DNA of 64,000 bases from Paenibacillus algorifonticola (GCF_000971975.1 NZ_LAQO01000008.1:124001-188000); one strand, 5' to 3'. Positions 9,297 to 18,912 are shown, numbered from the stretch's first letter. The notes: a model not told the origin generated them from the sequence alone. Translations and numbers: made by a program.

Positions 9297-9385
9297 AGAA
9301 ATCAATCAGGCAAAGTTTGAATGAAAAGAAGTTGATTCGAGCGAGTTTAAATTCGATAAACTTAACAGCAATGGTCGAGCTCAAT

Positions 9386-9434
9386 AGCAAAGAGACAGCC
9401 ACCCTATGCTGCTGGGAGCTGTCTCTTTGCTTTT
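9386..9434 (+). terminator. Rho-independent terminator of the SDR/NTF2 operon
   Basis: A 14-bp perfect stem (AGCAAAGAGACAGC with its complement at 9418-9431), 18-nt loop, then TTTT. It separates this operon from the convergent chemoreceptor gene. Confidence 0.85.
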
Positions 9435-9466
9435 ATTTCAAATGAAGCTTAAGAGCGATCATTCGC

Positions 9467-11167
9467 TTATACTTTGAACCTGCTGATTTTATCCTGAAGC
9501 TCCTCAGCCATGCTGGACAACGATGCCGCTGAAGAAGCAATTTCCTCCATCGAAGCAAGCTGTTCCTCTGTCGCTGCGGACACATTATGCGCACCACCTG
9601 AAGCTTCCTCCGCAATGTGGGAGATCTGCTTCACGAAGCCGACAACCTCATCCGTGCTTGCCGCCATTTGCTCCGCACTAGCCGAAACCTCCTGGATTTC
9701 ACCAGCCACCTTGTTAACGGCATCCAAAATTTGCTCAAACGCTTCTCCCGCATTCGTCACAACCGCGATCCCTTGCGAAACCTCTTGCCTATTCATCGTC
9801 ACAGCTTGGACTGCATTAATCGTGTCCTTCTGAATAACGCTGACAATTCCGGTAATTTGCAGGGCCGAAGCGGACGATTGCTCCGCCAGCTTGCGGACCT
9901 CATCCGCTACGACCGCAAAACCGCGACCGTGGTCGCCTGCTCTTGCCGCTTCAATCGCAGCATTCAGAGCAAGCAGATTGGTTTGCGTTGCAATGGCGGT
10001 AATGACATCGGTAATTTTGCCAATCTCATCCGAACGCTCGCCGAGTCCAGTAACCAGCTCAGCAAGTGAGGAAATCGAACGCTGAATGGAGTCCATTTGC
10101 ACGACGGCCTGTTGAATCGTCCGGTTGCCTTCTGACGATTGGGCGGCCGCATCGAGTGCCGAGGTAGATACGCTTTGCGCACGCAATGCGATCTGCTCGA
10201 CGCCAATCGACATTTCTTCGATCGCTTGGGAGGAACGCTTCACCATATCGACCTGCTCGCTTGTTCCGACAGCCAGCTCCTCCACCGTCTCGGAAATTTG
10301 CTCCGATGCCTTGCTGTTCTGCTCAGCGCTTGCCATCAGCTCCTCGGAGGAAGCCGCAACGAGCGAGGAGGTCATGGAGACCGAATTAATGACCTCGCGC
10401 AGACTGTGAGTCATTGCATTAAAGGATTTAGCCAAATCGCCAATTTCATCGCGGTTTTTAATGACGATCATCTCGCCGGTTAGATCGCCTCCCGCAATTT
10501 GCTCCGCAGCTCTGCTTACTTTCAGTACTGCCTTGGATACCATCTGCGCAATTAAGTAAGCAATGACCAACGCCAGCAGTACCGCGAAGATGACTACAGC
10601 CGTAATGGCATTCGTGCTGGTCACAGCCAAGTCAACCGACTCGTCTGCAGCGGTTGTCGATCCTTCTATACCGAGCTGTATCAGCTTGGTAATATTCTCA
10701 TTGGCCGTATACCAGAGCGGGTAGGCTGTCGTATGCAGCTCGCTCGCCCTGTCAAAGTTATTTTCTTTGCCGTATGCGACAAACTCAGGCATTTTGGCCA
10801 AATAAAGATCCAAACTTTTCCCGAATTCTTCGAACAACATCTTTTCCTCTTCCGTTTGGGCCATCGCTGCATATTGCTCACGTTCGGTTTTAATTTTGTC
10901 GAGAAGATCATTCAAAGCACTATCCATCTTGTCAACTTCATCTGCATCCGTCTCGACAATGATATTCAGGGCAAGCCGTTCAATGTCAGACACTTCCCCA
11001 TTTAAAATAGCGAGAAGCGCGACGCTTGGCATCCATCTATCATTCATTTCCCTTGCTTTGTCGCCCATTCCACTCATGGCAAATATCGCGATTACCCCTG
11101 TTAAAACGAGCAATAACGCTACCGAAATAAAGCCCGCAAGTAATTTAAATCGAATACTAAATCTCAT
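9467..11167 (-). CDS. Methyl-accepting chemotaxis protein
   Basis: Transmembrane chemoreceptor of 566 residues. Helix 1 is at about 7-29, followed by a four-helix-bundle-type ligand domain (conserved [25 protein letters not shown]), helix 2 at about 187-209, HAMP, and a long cytoplasmic coiled coil with the CheA/CheW tip ([20 protein letters not shown] then [15 protein letters not shown]). It signals to CheA to steer flagella. ATG 11167 is used because GAGGAG sits before it; the ATG at 11182 overlaps that site. No other chemotaxis genes are nearby, so this is a dispersed receptor. The ligand is unknown. Confidence 0.95.
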   Translation of the reverse strand: MRFSIRFKLLAGFISVALLLVLTGVIAIFAMSGMGDKAREMNDRWMPSVALLAILNGEVSDIERLALNIIVETDADEVDKMDSALNDLLDKIKTEREQYAAMAQTEEEKMLFEEFGKSLDLYLAKMPEFVAYGKENNFDRASELHTTAYPLWYTANENITKLIQLGIEGSTTAADESVDLAVTSTNAITAVVIFAVLLALVIAYLIAQMVSKAVLKVSRAAEQIAGGDLTGEMIVIKNRDEIGDLAKSFNAMTHSLREVINSVSMTSSLVAASSEELMASAEQNSKASEQISETVEELAVGTSEQVDMVKRSSQAIEEMSIGVEQIALRAQSVSTSALDAAAQSSEGNRTIQQAVVQMDSIQRSISSLAELVTGLGERSDEIGKITDVITAIATQTNLLALNAAIEAARAGDHGRGFAVVADEVRKLAEQSSASALQITGIVSVIQKDTINAVQAVTMNRQEVSQGIAVVTNAGEAFEQILDAVNKVAGEIQEVSASAEQMAASTDEVVGFVKQISHIAEEASGGAHNVSAATEEQLASMEEIASSAASLSSMAEELQDKISRFKV

Positions 11168-11400
11168 AAATTCACTCCTCATGATCTGTGTGATATGTAT
11201 ATCGACATTCTCAAGGAGGGAGTGAATACGCTGACATAATAATTTTTCTGCACTTGAGCAAGATGTGCTGGATTTTTCCCTAATTGATGTAAGAACTGGA
11301 TTTATGTGTTTGATTTCATCCTTTCCCAGCCGTGTCAGCCCATAGGGAGTGGAGTAAAAGAAGGGTATATGCTTCCCTCCACTCGTTGTGCGGTGCGTTG

Positions 11401-12285
11401 TTAGAACAGCATAAGATTCAGCTGCCGCACGTCAGCCCTCAGCTCGGAAACGTTGTCCAAATACGCTACAAGCACGCGTAAAAGGGTCGGATTTCGCCGC
11501 TCTGCCCGAGCCTCCCGCTCAATGAGCGAAACGACTTCCCGCAGTTCTGCGCGAACGGCCTCTGGCTTGGGCAGCTCGTCCATTTTCCCAGCCAGCGCCT
11601 GTAGAAACTGTGCAACCGTCTCCCGCCGAACCGGCTCATCGCTTGGATTCAAATGGTTAAAATATACGTTGACACTGTCGATAATCGGCCTCGGCTGCTT
11701 TTCCGCCATATCGCGGACCACAGCGTCCATCCGGTCCACTAGAAAAGCGGCAAGATCTGCCATTGGCACGGCGATGACCTTCTGAATGGCATAAGACAAA
11801 TATTGCAGCAGCATGCCCCGAAAAATCGTGACAACATCCCATACGATGTGATCGATTTGCTCGCCGTACGCTTCTGTCAGCAGCTCCCGATGCCATGACA
11901 GCATAGCGGCTTTTTTATTTTGCCATGCGGCCAAAAATTTGTCATTCGCCGTAATCGGCAGCTCCTTAAAGTCGAGCATGAACAAATGGTTCTCCATTGT
12001 ATAATACAGCTGGAATTCAATTTTCCGGCGAAATTTCTCCTTTGGCGCAAGCCCCTGCTGCGATTGCACACGGTCAAGCTCCGCTTCCTGCTCCAGCAAA
12101 GAACGGTAGCAGACGGTAAACACCTCGGTGAACAAATCTTCCTTGGAGGCAAAAAACTTATAAATGCTCGCTTTCGCCATGCCGCAAGCTTCAGCAATAT
12201 CCTGCATGGAAGCAGCGCTGTAGCCCTTCTCTCGAAAAAGCGCCAAAGCTGCGTCCAAAATTTTTCCTTTTCTTAATTCCTCCAT
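11401..12285 (-). CDS. TetR-family regulator with long C-terminal domain
   Basis: TetR regulator of 294 residues, longer than the usual 190-210. The HTH is residues 6-50 ([20 protein letters not shown], then [17 protein letters not shown]). The ligand domain is extended by about 90 helical residues ending in [22 protein letters not shown], which may add dimer contacts. It is divergent from the MBL hydrolase gene; the intergenic region holds a palindrome inside that gene's promoter, so it most likely represses the hydrolase and transporter genes. The 233 bp between it and the chemoreceptor start hold no clear gene. Confidence 0.9.
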   Translation of the reverse strand: MEELRKGKILDAALALFREKGYSAASMQDIAEACGMAKASIYKFFASKEDLFTEVFTVCYRSLLEQEAELDRVQSQQGLAPKEKFRRKIEFQLYYTMENHLFMLDFKELPITANDKFLAAWQNKKAAMLSWHRELLTEAYGEQIDHIVWDVVTIFRGMLLQYLSYAIQKVIAVPMADLAAFLVDRMDAVVRDMAEKQPRPIIDSVNVYFNHLNPSDEPVRRETVAQFLQALAGKMDELPKPEAVRAELREVVSLIEREARAERRNPTLLRVLVAYLDNVSELRADVRQLNLMLF

Positions 12286-12343
12286 TATATGCCCTCCTCC
12301 CCCCTATCTTGACACGAGGAAAGGGTGAGGTCAATGTCTGGAG

Positions 12344-12372
12344 TTGACACTGAAACTAATTAGTTTTATATT
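12344..12372 (+). promoter_or_regulatory. Sigma-A promoter with a palindromic operator in its spacer
   Basis: TTGACA (12344-12349), 17-base spacer, TATATT (12367-12372), reading toward the MBL gene. A 14-base perfect palindrome AAACTAATTAGTTT (12353-12366) fills the spacer, and a related AACTCATAAGTTT follows at 12374-12386. A repressor bound here would block RNA polymerase; the divergent TetR is the obvious candidate. Confidence 0.75.
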
Positions 12373-12457
12373 GAACTCATAAGTTTTACTTTACTGGTAA
12401 AGGAGGTGCGCCGCTGCTTGTTTCTATGTTGAATAGGGATAGAGCTGTGGCCTGCAC

Positions 12458-13198
12458 ATGCGCATAGCTGAAGGAATTGAAATGCTGGAATTGACTTTAA
12501 GCTTGGGAGGCAACCACAGAGTATTCCATCCCACAGCGATATTGGGGCCGGACTTCTGGGTGCTGGTTGATACTGGCCTGCCAGGCTCTGCCGAAGCGAT
12601 TCAGCGAATCGTCGTAGAAGCGGGGTTCCCCGATGTACCGCCTAGCGCTATTATTCTTACCCATCAGGATCTAGATCATATCGGCGGCTTGCCAGGTTTT
12701 CTGTCCGTGAGCCGCAAGCTGCCCGTCGTTTACGCTCATCTTGGGGACCAGGCTGCCATTGACGGGCAAGAGCCGCTGCTTAAAGCGTCTCCTGAAAGGG
12801 TGGCACAGCTGCTTGAGACGATGCCTGAACAGCAGCGGACAGCGTTTGAGAACACTTTTATCCACCCCACCCGTCCGAACGTCAATTTGACGATTTCAGA
12901 TGGAGATACGCTCGACTTCGGCGGCGGTCTTGCCGTCATTCATACACCCGGCCATACGCCGGGGCATGTCGCTTTATACCATCAGCCAAGCAAGACGCTT
13001 CTTGCGGGGGATGCCATGGTCATTATCGATGGTCAGCTATCCGGGCCAGTGCCTGCTGCTACACCTAATATGGCGGAGGCTGTCCGTTCCCTCAGCAAAT
13101 TTAAAGCTTTTGATATCGAGCAGGTTATTTGCTATCATGGCGGGTTATTCCAAGGAAACGCAAACAAACGGATTGCTGAGCTGGCTGATCAGCTGTGA
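12458..13198 (+). CDS. MBL-fold metallo-hydrolase
   Basis: Metallo-beta-lactamase-fold hydrolase of 246 residues, soluble. The metal ligands are THQDLDH (about residues 68-74), HTPGH near 165, the GDA aspartate near 185 and the C-terminal YHGG histidine. The N-terminal KIAEGIEMLEL-type start is shared by this subfamily, which supports ATG 12458, although a better ribosome site (AAGGA) precedes ATG 12482. The stop codon overlaps the GTG of the AbrB-type transporter gene. The substrate is unknown; relatives include quorum-quenching lactonases and glyoxalase II-like enzymes. Confidence 0.9.
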   Translation: MRIAEGIEMLELTLSLGGNHRVFHPTAILGPDFWVLVDTGLPGSAEAIQRIVVEAGFPDVPPSAIILTHQDLDHIGGLPGFLSVSRKLPVVYAHLGDQAAIDGQEPLLKASPERVAQLLETMPEQQRTAFENTFIHPTRPNVNLTISDGDTLDFGGGLAVIHTPGHTPGHVALYHQPSKTLLAGDAMVIIDGQLSGPVPAATPNMAEAVRSLSKFKAFDIEQVICYHGGLFQGNANKRIAELADQL

Positions 13199-14204
13199 TC
13201 CGCTTTCTTATTACACTTGCGCTCGCGCTGACTGGCGGACTTCTATTCACGCTGCTGCATGTGCCGCTGTCTTGGCTGCTTGGCCCGATGGTCTTCGCCT
13301 TCATTGGCTCCCGCTTGCTCAAGGAGAAACGGAGGCCAGTGTGGCCCAGTTCCATACGCGATACCGCACTCATTATGATTGGCTATTCCATCGGACTGTC
13401 GCTAACACTGGATACGATCAGGCAAATGGGTCATCAGCTGCCGACCATGGTGCTGATGACCGTACTGCTTTTGCTGTTCAGCGGATTAATTGCCGTGACT
13501 TTCGCCAAGCTGTCTGGACTGCCGCTGCCGACCGTCCTCATGGGCTGTATTCCCGGCGGCTTGTCGCAAATGGTGATTTTGGCGGTGTCCACGAGGGGGC
13601 TACGTCAATAACGGCTGGCTCTGAGGGTGCTTACTGGGCCGCGCTATTTCCTGGCATTGTGCCGTTCGCCATCGCATGTGTGGCGGCAGCACTTCTGGCG
13701 AAGAGGATCAAAATGCCCTCCGCCTATTTGCTTGGACCGATGATCGTAACGGCGATTATTCACGGCTTGGGCCTGGATGCCCCTGTTCTGCCATCCGGAA
13801 TGATTAACGCAGCACAATTGATGATAGGCACTTATGTAGGGCTGCTGCTGCGGCCTGAAAGCCTGAAAAGCAAAGTACGAATGACGCTGCTCGCCGTCGC
13901 CAGCGGGATTATTTTGCTAGTCGGTGCATTCGGCCTTACCGTGCTGCTTGGGAAGCTTCATCCCATTTCGCCCGCAACTGCCTTCCTAAGCATGGTCCCT
14001 GGCGGCATGGACCAAATGGGCATTATGGCGAAGGAAATTCACGCCGATATGGCTATCGTCAGCTGCTACCAGCTGTTTCGCATTTGGTTTATCTATTTTG
14101 CGGTACCGCCGCTGCTTAGGCTTATTTTCAAGCGGATCGGGGGCGGCAGCGGAACAGGAACTGCGTCAGGCACAGATGGGCATCAATCACTGAAAAGCCA
14201 CTAA
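13195..14204 (+). pseudogene. AbrB-family membrane transporter, broken by internal deletion and frameshift
   Basis: These proteins (Pfam AbrB duplication family, formerly called ammonia monooxygenases) have two similar membrane halves. The first half is read from GTG 13195, overlapping the upstream stop, to the GGLSQM motif near 13555, then stops at 13611. The second half continues in another frame from about 13590 to 14204, with its own GGMDQM motif and the YQLFRIW segment. The Q-x-x-R segment expected after the first GGLSQM is missing, so about 30-40 codons were lost in a deletion that also changed frame. Confidence 0.75.
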
Positions 14205-14206
14205 GC

Positions 14207-14246
14207 AAGGACAGCGGGCTTAAGCGAAGCCGCGCTGTCCTTTTTT
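14207..14246 (+). terminator. Rho-independent terminator after the AbrB-type gene
   Basis: Stem AAGGACAGC/GCTGTCCTT with an inner GGCTT/AAGCC stem, followed by TTTTTT. It separates the MBL/transporter operon from the convergent reductase gene. Confidence 0.85.
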
Positions 14247-14266
14247 ATATCCCCTGCTTATTATCT

Positions 14267-15205
14267 CTATTTAGCTTCCCTCACCATTTTAGAGGTGAAC
14301 GCCTCCTCAAGCTCATTCCAGTTGGGCGTTGCTATATTGGCTCGCCGCTTCCAAACGTCGAACGCTTTATGCAAATGGGCGATTTCCACAAATGATCCGT
14401 CAATCATTTTCGCAACGGGGAGTCGATGATAAATTTTTAGAAAAAAGTAGACGAGCCGCCTTTTGTGACGAAAAAAATCAACCTGGTTTGCAGGTGTAAT
14501 CGTATAGCCGACAGCCTCCATTACTTTAAAGCCTTCATCAACAGCTGCAATCATTTGCTGGAGCAGCTTTTTGTCTTTCGCTATATGTTTAAATTGATTG
14601 TCTTTGACATAACTAACAGAGCTCAACACCAGAATAGGCACGATGTGGCTTTTAAGCCATGCGTCTATATGCTCATGATAATCGATTTTATATTTCACGC
14701 CCGCAAATGCTTTATCAATTAAATCTTTAAAGGGAACAGGCCCGTTCAGGCTGCCAAGCACCATTTGACCGCCTCCACGCACGGAGATCATGCGCCCCTT
14801 TTCTCTGCGGCCGCCGCTTAGCTGGAAGCCGAAGGCAACCTTTTTGTCAGGCAAGCTATTCTCCAATAGCTCCTGCTCCGTCGCATCGGCCGTCGGGTTA
14901 TTACCGACAAGAACAATATTACTGCTTTGATTTTTCGCCAAAATCGGCAGCACCGCTGGAAAATCATTATATTTCATCACGACAAAAATCAGGTCATAGC
15001 TGTCATCCTCTTGGAGCGTTTGAATGACTTTCACTTTATCTACGGTCGTTTTACGCTGAAAATAATGGCGAACCACGAGTCCGTCCTTGCTCAGCTCCTC
15101 CGCTCTGCTTCCTCTGGCAAGCACCGTGACGTCATTGCCTCCCTGCACTAACACATGGGCCAGATAGCTGCCTAACACGCCCGCGCCATAAACTAATATT
15201 TTCAT
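14267..15205 (-). CDS. Ketopantoate reductase-family oxidoreductase (ApbA/PanE-like)
   Basis: Rossmann-fold protein of 312 residues with the NADP loop YGAGVLGSYLA (residues 5-15), LARG after strand 2, and the PanE-like C-terminal helical domain with Lys near the catalytic position (SHIVPILVLSSVSY). It lies outside any pantothenate operon and is divergent from a TetR gene, so it is probably a paralogue acting on another keto-acid or aldehyde. AAAAGGAGGG precedes the ATG. A GTTG-N6-CAAC palindrome lies 25 bases upstream of the start, probably within its promoter. Confidence 0.88.
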   Translation of the reverse strand: MKILVYGAGVLGSYLAHVLVQGGNDVTVLARGSRAEELSKDGLVVRHYFQRKTTVDKVKVIQTLQEDDSYDLIFVVMKYNDFPAVLPILAKNQSSNIVLVGNNPTADATEQELLENSLPDKKVAFGFQLSGGRREKGRMISVRGGGQMVLGSLNGPVPFKDLIDKAFAGVKYKIDYHEHIDAWLKSHIVPILVLSSVSYVKDNQFKHIAKDKKLLQQMIAAVDEGFKVMEAVGYTITPANQVDFFRHKRRLVYFFLKIYHRLPVAKMIDGSFVEIAHLHKAFDVWKRRANIATPNWNELEEAFTSKMVREAK

Positions 15206-15229
15206 ATTGACCCTCCTTTTTGAACATTT

Positions 15230-15243
15230 GTTGCTTTATCAAC
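15230..15243. promoter_or_regulatory. Operator copy 1, GTTGCTTTATCAAC
   Basis: Palindromic outer bases GTTG and CAAC identical to operator copy 2, with a less symmetric centre. It is close upstream of the PanE-like gene. Confidence 0.5.
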
Positions 15244-15309
15244 ATTCGTTCAATACAATGATAGTACCAACGACTCGGGCTCGCTTCAATCGCTAAAATT
15301 GGCCCATTC

Positions 15310-15323
15310 GTTGATTAATCAAC
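15310..15323. promoter_or_regulatory. Operator copy 2, GTTGATTAATCAAC
   Basis: A 14-base perfect palindrome just upstream of the TetR gene. Its spacing to copy 1 is 80 bp start to start; together they suit a TetR protein controlling both divergent genes. Confidence 0.6.
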
Positions 15324-15366
15324 AAATTTAGCGAAGTTGTCTAAAAAAGTTTTTGAGGAGGGGCCT

Positions 15367-15930
15367 ATGGACAGACGGGTGCTCAAAACGCGGGAAGCGA
15401 TTATGAGAGCTTTTATTGCGCTTATGGCAGAGAAAAATTTTGAACACATAACAATCAATGAAATCGCAGACCAAGCTAATGTAAACCGGGGCACCGTATA
15501 TTTGCATTATGTAGACAAATTCGATCTTCTCGATCAATGCATAGAGATCCATTTAATCCAATTGCAGCAAAAATGCATGCCTAACGAGGAAGCAACCTCC
15601 TTTTCGTCTAAAGAGCTGCTGCTTCGAACACTTGAATATTTAGAGGAGCATGCTTTCCTATACGCGACGCTGCTGACGAACAAGAGCATTCCCGCTTTCC
15701 GAAACCGCATGATGGAGTTGATGTTTCAGCAGCTCGGCGAAAACATCCATATGGGGGATATGAACAAAGACCGGAACAAGGAGGTACTGATGCAGTTTTT
15801 AGTATCAGCTGCGGTCGGCGTCCTGGAGTGGTGGATTACCCGTTCCATGCCTTATCCAGCCAAAGAGATGGCCGAAGAGTTATGGTCGCTGCTTGAGCGC
15901 AATCAGATGGTGCCTCCGGATATGGGATAA
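15367..15930 (+). CDS. TetR/AcrR-family regulator
   Basis: Regulator of 187 residues. The HTH (FIALMAEKNFEHITINEIAD, then VNRGTVYLHYVDKFDLLDQ) is at the N-terminus and a TetR_C_8-like domain follows, ending with VGVLEWWITRSMPYPAKEMAEELW. ATG 15367 has GAGGAGG at good spacing; the longer frame starting at 15337 begins before that site. It is divergent from the PanE-like oxidoreductase and flanked by two related palindromes, consistent with autoregulation and control of that enzyme. A second TetR of the same subtype sits beside another PanE-like gene at 29-31 kb. Confidence 0.92.
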   Translation: MDRRVLKTREAIMRAFIALMAEKNFEHITINEIADQANVNRGTVYLHYVDKFDLLDQCIEIHLIQLQQKCMPNEEATSFSSKELLLRTLEYLEEHAFLYATLLTNKSIPAFRNRMMELMFQQLGENIHMGDMNKDRNKEVLMQFLVSAAVGVLEWWITRSMPYPAKEMAEELWSLLERNQMVPPDMG

Positions 15931-16000
15931 GCCAAGGCAGTTCCTCCATCTAAAAAAATCCCAATTGCAAGCCGAACATTAGAAATTTTGCAGCAGACAG

Positions 16001-16029
16001 GCAATATAGGCGGGCGGTGCTCATACATA
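16001..16029 (+). promoter_or_regulatory. Possible sigma-E promoter of the cotJ operon
   Basis: GCAATATA, 13-base spacer, CATACATA, about 75 bases before cotJA. This is near the Bacillus sigma-E consensus, and cotJ is sigma-E dependent in B. subtilis. It was matched by eye only. Confidence 0.4.
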
Positions 16030-16104
16030 TGAATAATTGCTCCAGCCCGGATATGGGACTGCTAAGGAAATTGGACGCCCATGGCTGGATGAGGGAGGCC
16101 GTGC

Positions 16105-16329
16105 ATGAACAGCAATTCACAAATTCGAAGATGGTATCCTTTCGTCGGGCCGCATGATCCGTGCGAGCCGATGATTGTACGGACGTATGTCGTTCCGCCG
16201 AACCAGTACATTCCTTTTCAGCCGATGAACCTTCCGCAGTTTTCGCTAGAGGAGGCGCTGCGGCTTGGAACATTGTGGCCGGCGCTATACAGCCCTTACC
16301 AATCGAAATGCGGAGGGGGGAGCTATTAG
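16105..16329 (+). CDS. cotJA: Spore coat-associated protein CotJA
   Basis: Small spore-coat protein of 74 residues, first gene of the cotJABC operon. Typical features are the N-terminal RRWYPFVGPHDPCEP segment, VRTYVVPPNQYIPFQP and SLEEALRLGTLWPALYSPY. GAGGGAGG lies 6 bases before the ATG. In Bacillus, CotJA and CotJC are assembled into the inner coat during sporulation. The stop is followed two bases later by cotJB. A possible sigma-E promoter is upstream. Confidence 0.93.
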   Translation: MNSNSQIRRWYPFVGPHDPCEPMIVRTYVVPPNQYIPFQPMNLPQFSLEEALRLGTLWPALYSPYQSKCGGGSY

Positions 16330-16331
16330 CT

Positions 16332-16604
16332 ATGAGTGAGCAGCCTATCGTGTGCGATAAAGCCTACTATGCCAAGCTTTTGGAGCTGCAGCAGCTGGAT
16401 TTTGGCCTGCTTGAGCTGAACCTCTATCTTGATACCCATCCACATGACCATCATGCCCTGCAGCAGTTCAATTATTTGGCCCAGCAGCGCATGCAATGCG
16501 CCCAGCAGTTTGAAATGAAGTACGGGCCACTCATGAACTACGGTCATAGCTTCTCGGGTTATCCTTTTCAGTGGCCGGATACGCCTTGGCCTTGGCAGGT
16601 GTGA
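16332..16604 (+). CDS. cotJB: Spore coat protein CotJB
   Basis: Protein of 90 residues, second in the cotJ operon. It shows family features: LLELQQLDFGLLELNLYLDTHPHDHHAL near the middle (His-rich, possible metal contacts) and a Pro/Trp-rich C-terminus (YPFQWPDTPWPWQV). The ATG at 16332 is chosen over upstream in-frame starts because GGAGGGG precedes it at about 10 bases and the family starts here. A gap of 183 bp, without a gene, separates it from cotJC, longer than is usual for this operon. Confidence 0.92.
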   Translation: MSEQPIVCDKAYYAKLLELQQLDFGLLELNLYLDTHPHDHHALQQFNYLAQQRMQCAQQFEMKYGPLMNYGHSFSGYPFQWPDTPWPWQV

Positions 16605-16787
16605 CGAAAAGCGAAATGAAATTCCCTAGGCATCTGGGCCGGGGGCAGGATTAAGATTGGGATTGGGATGGCTGATCAGCCAGTAACAAGCCTGACAGAC
16701 AGTCAACATGAAGCACAGCGGGCTGCCGCCGACATCCGGGTATTAGATCCTAAAGCGGCAGCTTAGCATGTTGGAGGTGGCAACGGC

Positions 16788-17357
16788 ATGTGGGTTTATG
16801 AGAAAAAGCTCCAGTACCCTGTTCGGGTTAGCAAATGTGATCCTCGAATGGCGCGTTATCTCGCCGAGCAATACGGCGGCGCCGATGGTGAACTGGCGGC
16901 AGCGCTGCGTTATCTGAATCAGCGCTACACGATTCCGAGCAAAGTCATTGGCTTGCTAACGGACATTGGAACGGAAGAGTTCGCCCATCTTGAAATGATT
17001 GCCACGATGATCTATAAACTGACCAAGGATGCGACTCCTGAGCAGCTTGAAAAGGCTGGACTTGGGCCGCATTATGTGAGCCACGACAGCGCGCTATTTT
17101 ACAACAATGCCTCGGGCGTTCCTTTCACCGCCGCCTACATACAGGCTAAAGGAGATCCACTCGCCGATTTATACGAGGATATTGCGGCTGAGGAGAAGGC
17201 CCGAGCGACCTACCAGTGGCTGATCGATATGACCGACGACGTGGATTTGCAGGATAGCCTGAAGTTTTTGCGCGAGCGGGAAATTGTCCATGCGCTGCGC
17301 TTCAAGGAAGCGGTCGAAATTATTAAGGAGGATCGGGATCAGAAGAAGGTTTATTGA
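16788..17357 (+). CDS. cotJC: Spore coat protein CotJC, manganese-catalase family
   Basis: Ferritin-like protein of 189 residues related to dimanganese catalases. Metal-binding residues include the EEFAHLEM segment (about residues 65-72), EEKARATY and EIVHALRF near the C-terminus. It is a coat component; catalase activity is inferred from the family only. The C-terminal 28 codons are nearly duplicated at 28152-28257, where the rest of a second copy is missing. A 12-bp hairpin follows the stop. Confidence 0.95.
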   Translation: MWVYEKKLQYPVRVSKCDPRMARYLAEQYGGADGELAAALRYLNQRYTIPSKVIGLLTDIGTEEFAHLEMIATMIYKLTKDATPEQLEKAGLGPHYVSHDSALFYNNASGVPFTAAYIQAKGDPLADLYEDIAAEEKARATYQWLIDMTDDVDLQDSLKFLREREIVHALRFKEAVEIIKEDRDQKKVY

Positions 17358-17370
17358 GGAAGCGAATAAA

Positions 17371-17407
17371 AGGAGTAAAGCAGCCACCTGTGGGATGCTT
17401 TACTCCT
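17371..17407 (+). terminator. Hairpin after cotJC
   Basis: AGGAGTAAAGCA/TGCTTTACTCCT, a 12-bp perfect stem, but no run of T follows. Closely related hairpins with T runs occur at 28246-28293 and 36982-37024. Confidence 0.6.
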
Positions 17408-17594
17408 CTACCAGTTGAAGTCCACGAAGCATCTTGCCTGCTGGTCTCCAAATCATCCTTCTGCTCCACTTAGCATACAGTCTTTCGCCACCGGAGTGAA
17501 TAAGCGATAAGGCTTTGCCTCCTACTGCTATTGCTATTGAGCAGTAAAGCAATTGAATGTCGAGCGCAGGCTGATTATTTCTGTTGGTAATCGC

Positions 17595-17976
17595 TTAAAC
17601 ATCAATGTTCTTAATGATTTTTGCAGGATTGCCTCCTACGACGACATTATCGGGAACATCCTTGGTTACTATCGCTCCAGAAGCGATAACGACGTTATCC
17701 CCAATCGTAACCCCCGGATTGATGACCGCTCTTCCTCCTATCCAGACATTGTTGCCGATGGTTACGGGCTTGCCAAATTCGGTGCCGTTGATTCGTTCAA
17801 ACGGATTTAATGGATGAGTAGCTGTATAGATATGTACGCCTGGTGCTATAAAACAATTTTCCCCGATACGAACCTCGCATACATCCAAAATTACACAGTC
17901 AAAATTAACATAAAAATGGTTGCCTACATGGATGTTGTAGCCACAGTCGCAACGAAACGTCGGTTCGATAAAAAGG
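17595..17976 (-). pseudogene. Sugar O-acetyltransferase (Maa/NodL type), 5'-truncated
   Basis: Only the C-terminal two-thirds of a hexapeptide-repeat acetyltransferase remain. The frame opens directly after the stop of the upstream stalk-domain gene and reads [20 protein letters not shown], then the left-handed beta-helix with catalytic His in THPLNPFER and the terminal [12 protein letters not shown]. The family is about 185 residues; this frame has about 125 with no ATG, only a TTG at 17888 that would drop the first coils. The normal N-terminal Maltose/NodL helix region is absent. I read this as a deletion joined at about 17977. Confidence 0.7.
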
Positions 17977-18912
17977 CTACCACAGTGCTATTTTCTGTTC
18001 AAAAGCGCGCTCGACCAACCAGACTGGCACCATGAGCTGCATGGAGTCGCCAATATAAGCGCCTATTGGGTCAGCAATGGGCTCTCCGTTCAAAAACGCC
18101 TCATTTCCCCAGCTGCGAACGACCAAAGTCGTATCATCCCGGGTGAAGATTGCCTCGCTCTTCTGCTCGTTCCACTCAAGAGAGGCTCCGATCCGCTCGG
18201 CAATTTCCTGTGCGGGTATCCTCGTTGCATTGTAGGCTTCCACATCCGCTGCGGAAGCGACAGCATTTAAGGCATCACCCGGAATCTCAAATACAGCGAA
18301 GCCGTCTGTCTCCGGAAGCGGAAAACGGAAAACAAGGCTCCCCAGCACAAGTGATGCGGATTCCCGTAGAGCCGACACAGATTGATACATATGATCAAAA
18401 TCGTTTGCTTCCATCGCCCTTTCCAGAGTAACTGCTAAATCAAAGGGCAACCTGGTAGTGCCGAAATGCGGCACTTCCCCACGAATTGACGCAAAATCAT
18501 ACTCACTCACCTTACAGCAGGAAAAATCGATACTCGCGTGGCGGGCGTAATCAGGCTGTACGGGACGCAGTAGTGTCTCCGCTTCTTCCATCGCCTGTAT
18601 TTTCCATAAAGTGGTCGCATAATCGTCCGTTAATCCGAGCTCCCGTTCCTCACTATGATAGATATAAAACTGGAGCGACGGATCAGATTTTGGATGTACT
18701 TTCGCTACTAGCGGTTCTATGTTATCCCATAAATAACGAACGTACACAATCTTCATGTCTTCGGCATAGGTCTCCGCCAAATAATGCTCTGCCCGCTGCT
18801 CGAATCGAAACTTTTGGTAAAAACCGTAATTAAACTCTGTGAACATCAGAATAGGTATGAGTATCGCAGCAACGATTCCCAGCACCACGATTTTTCCGGC
18901 ATATGGTTTCAT
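17977..18912 (-). CDS. Membrane-anchored protein with C-terminal copper amine oxidase-like stalk domain
   Basis: Protein of 311 residues. The N-terminus (residues 7-27) is a signal anchor; residues 28-215 are an extracellular region I cannot assign, with two adjacent Cys (SCCKV). Residues about 232-311 match the stalk or copper amine oxidase N-terminal-like repeat common on Paenibacillus surface proteins ([19 protein letters not shown], then [17 protein letters not shown] and [14 protein letters not shown]). This domain is thought to act as a wall-binding or spacer module. The C-terminus directly abuts the acetyltransferase remnant, so its last residues may be altered. Confidence 0.65.
   Translation of the reverse strand: MKPYAGKIVVLGIVAAILIPILMFTEFNYGFYQKFRFEQRAEHYLAETYAEDMKIVYVRYLWDNIEPLVAKVHPKSDPSLQFYIYHSEERELGLTDDYATTLWKIQAMEEAETLLRPVQPDYARHASIDFSCCKVSEYDFASIRGEVPHFGTTRLPFDLAVTLERAMEANDFDHMYQSVSALRESASLVLGSLVFRFPLPETDGFAVFEIPGDALNAVASAADVEAYNATRIPAQEIAERIGASLEWNEQKSEAIFTRDDTTLVVRSWGNEAFLNGEPIADPIGAYIGDSMQLMVPVWLVERAFEQKIALW

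Noticed and set aside
12900-14204. A continuous 434-codon frame
   Set aside because: Its first 230 codons run out of frame inside the MBL and AbrB-type genes and show no family; only the last part is real, as the second half of the broken transporter.
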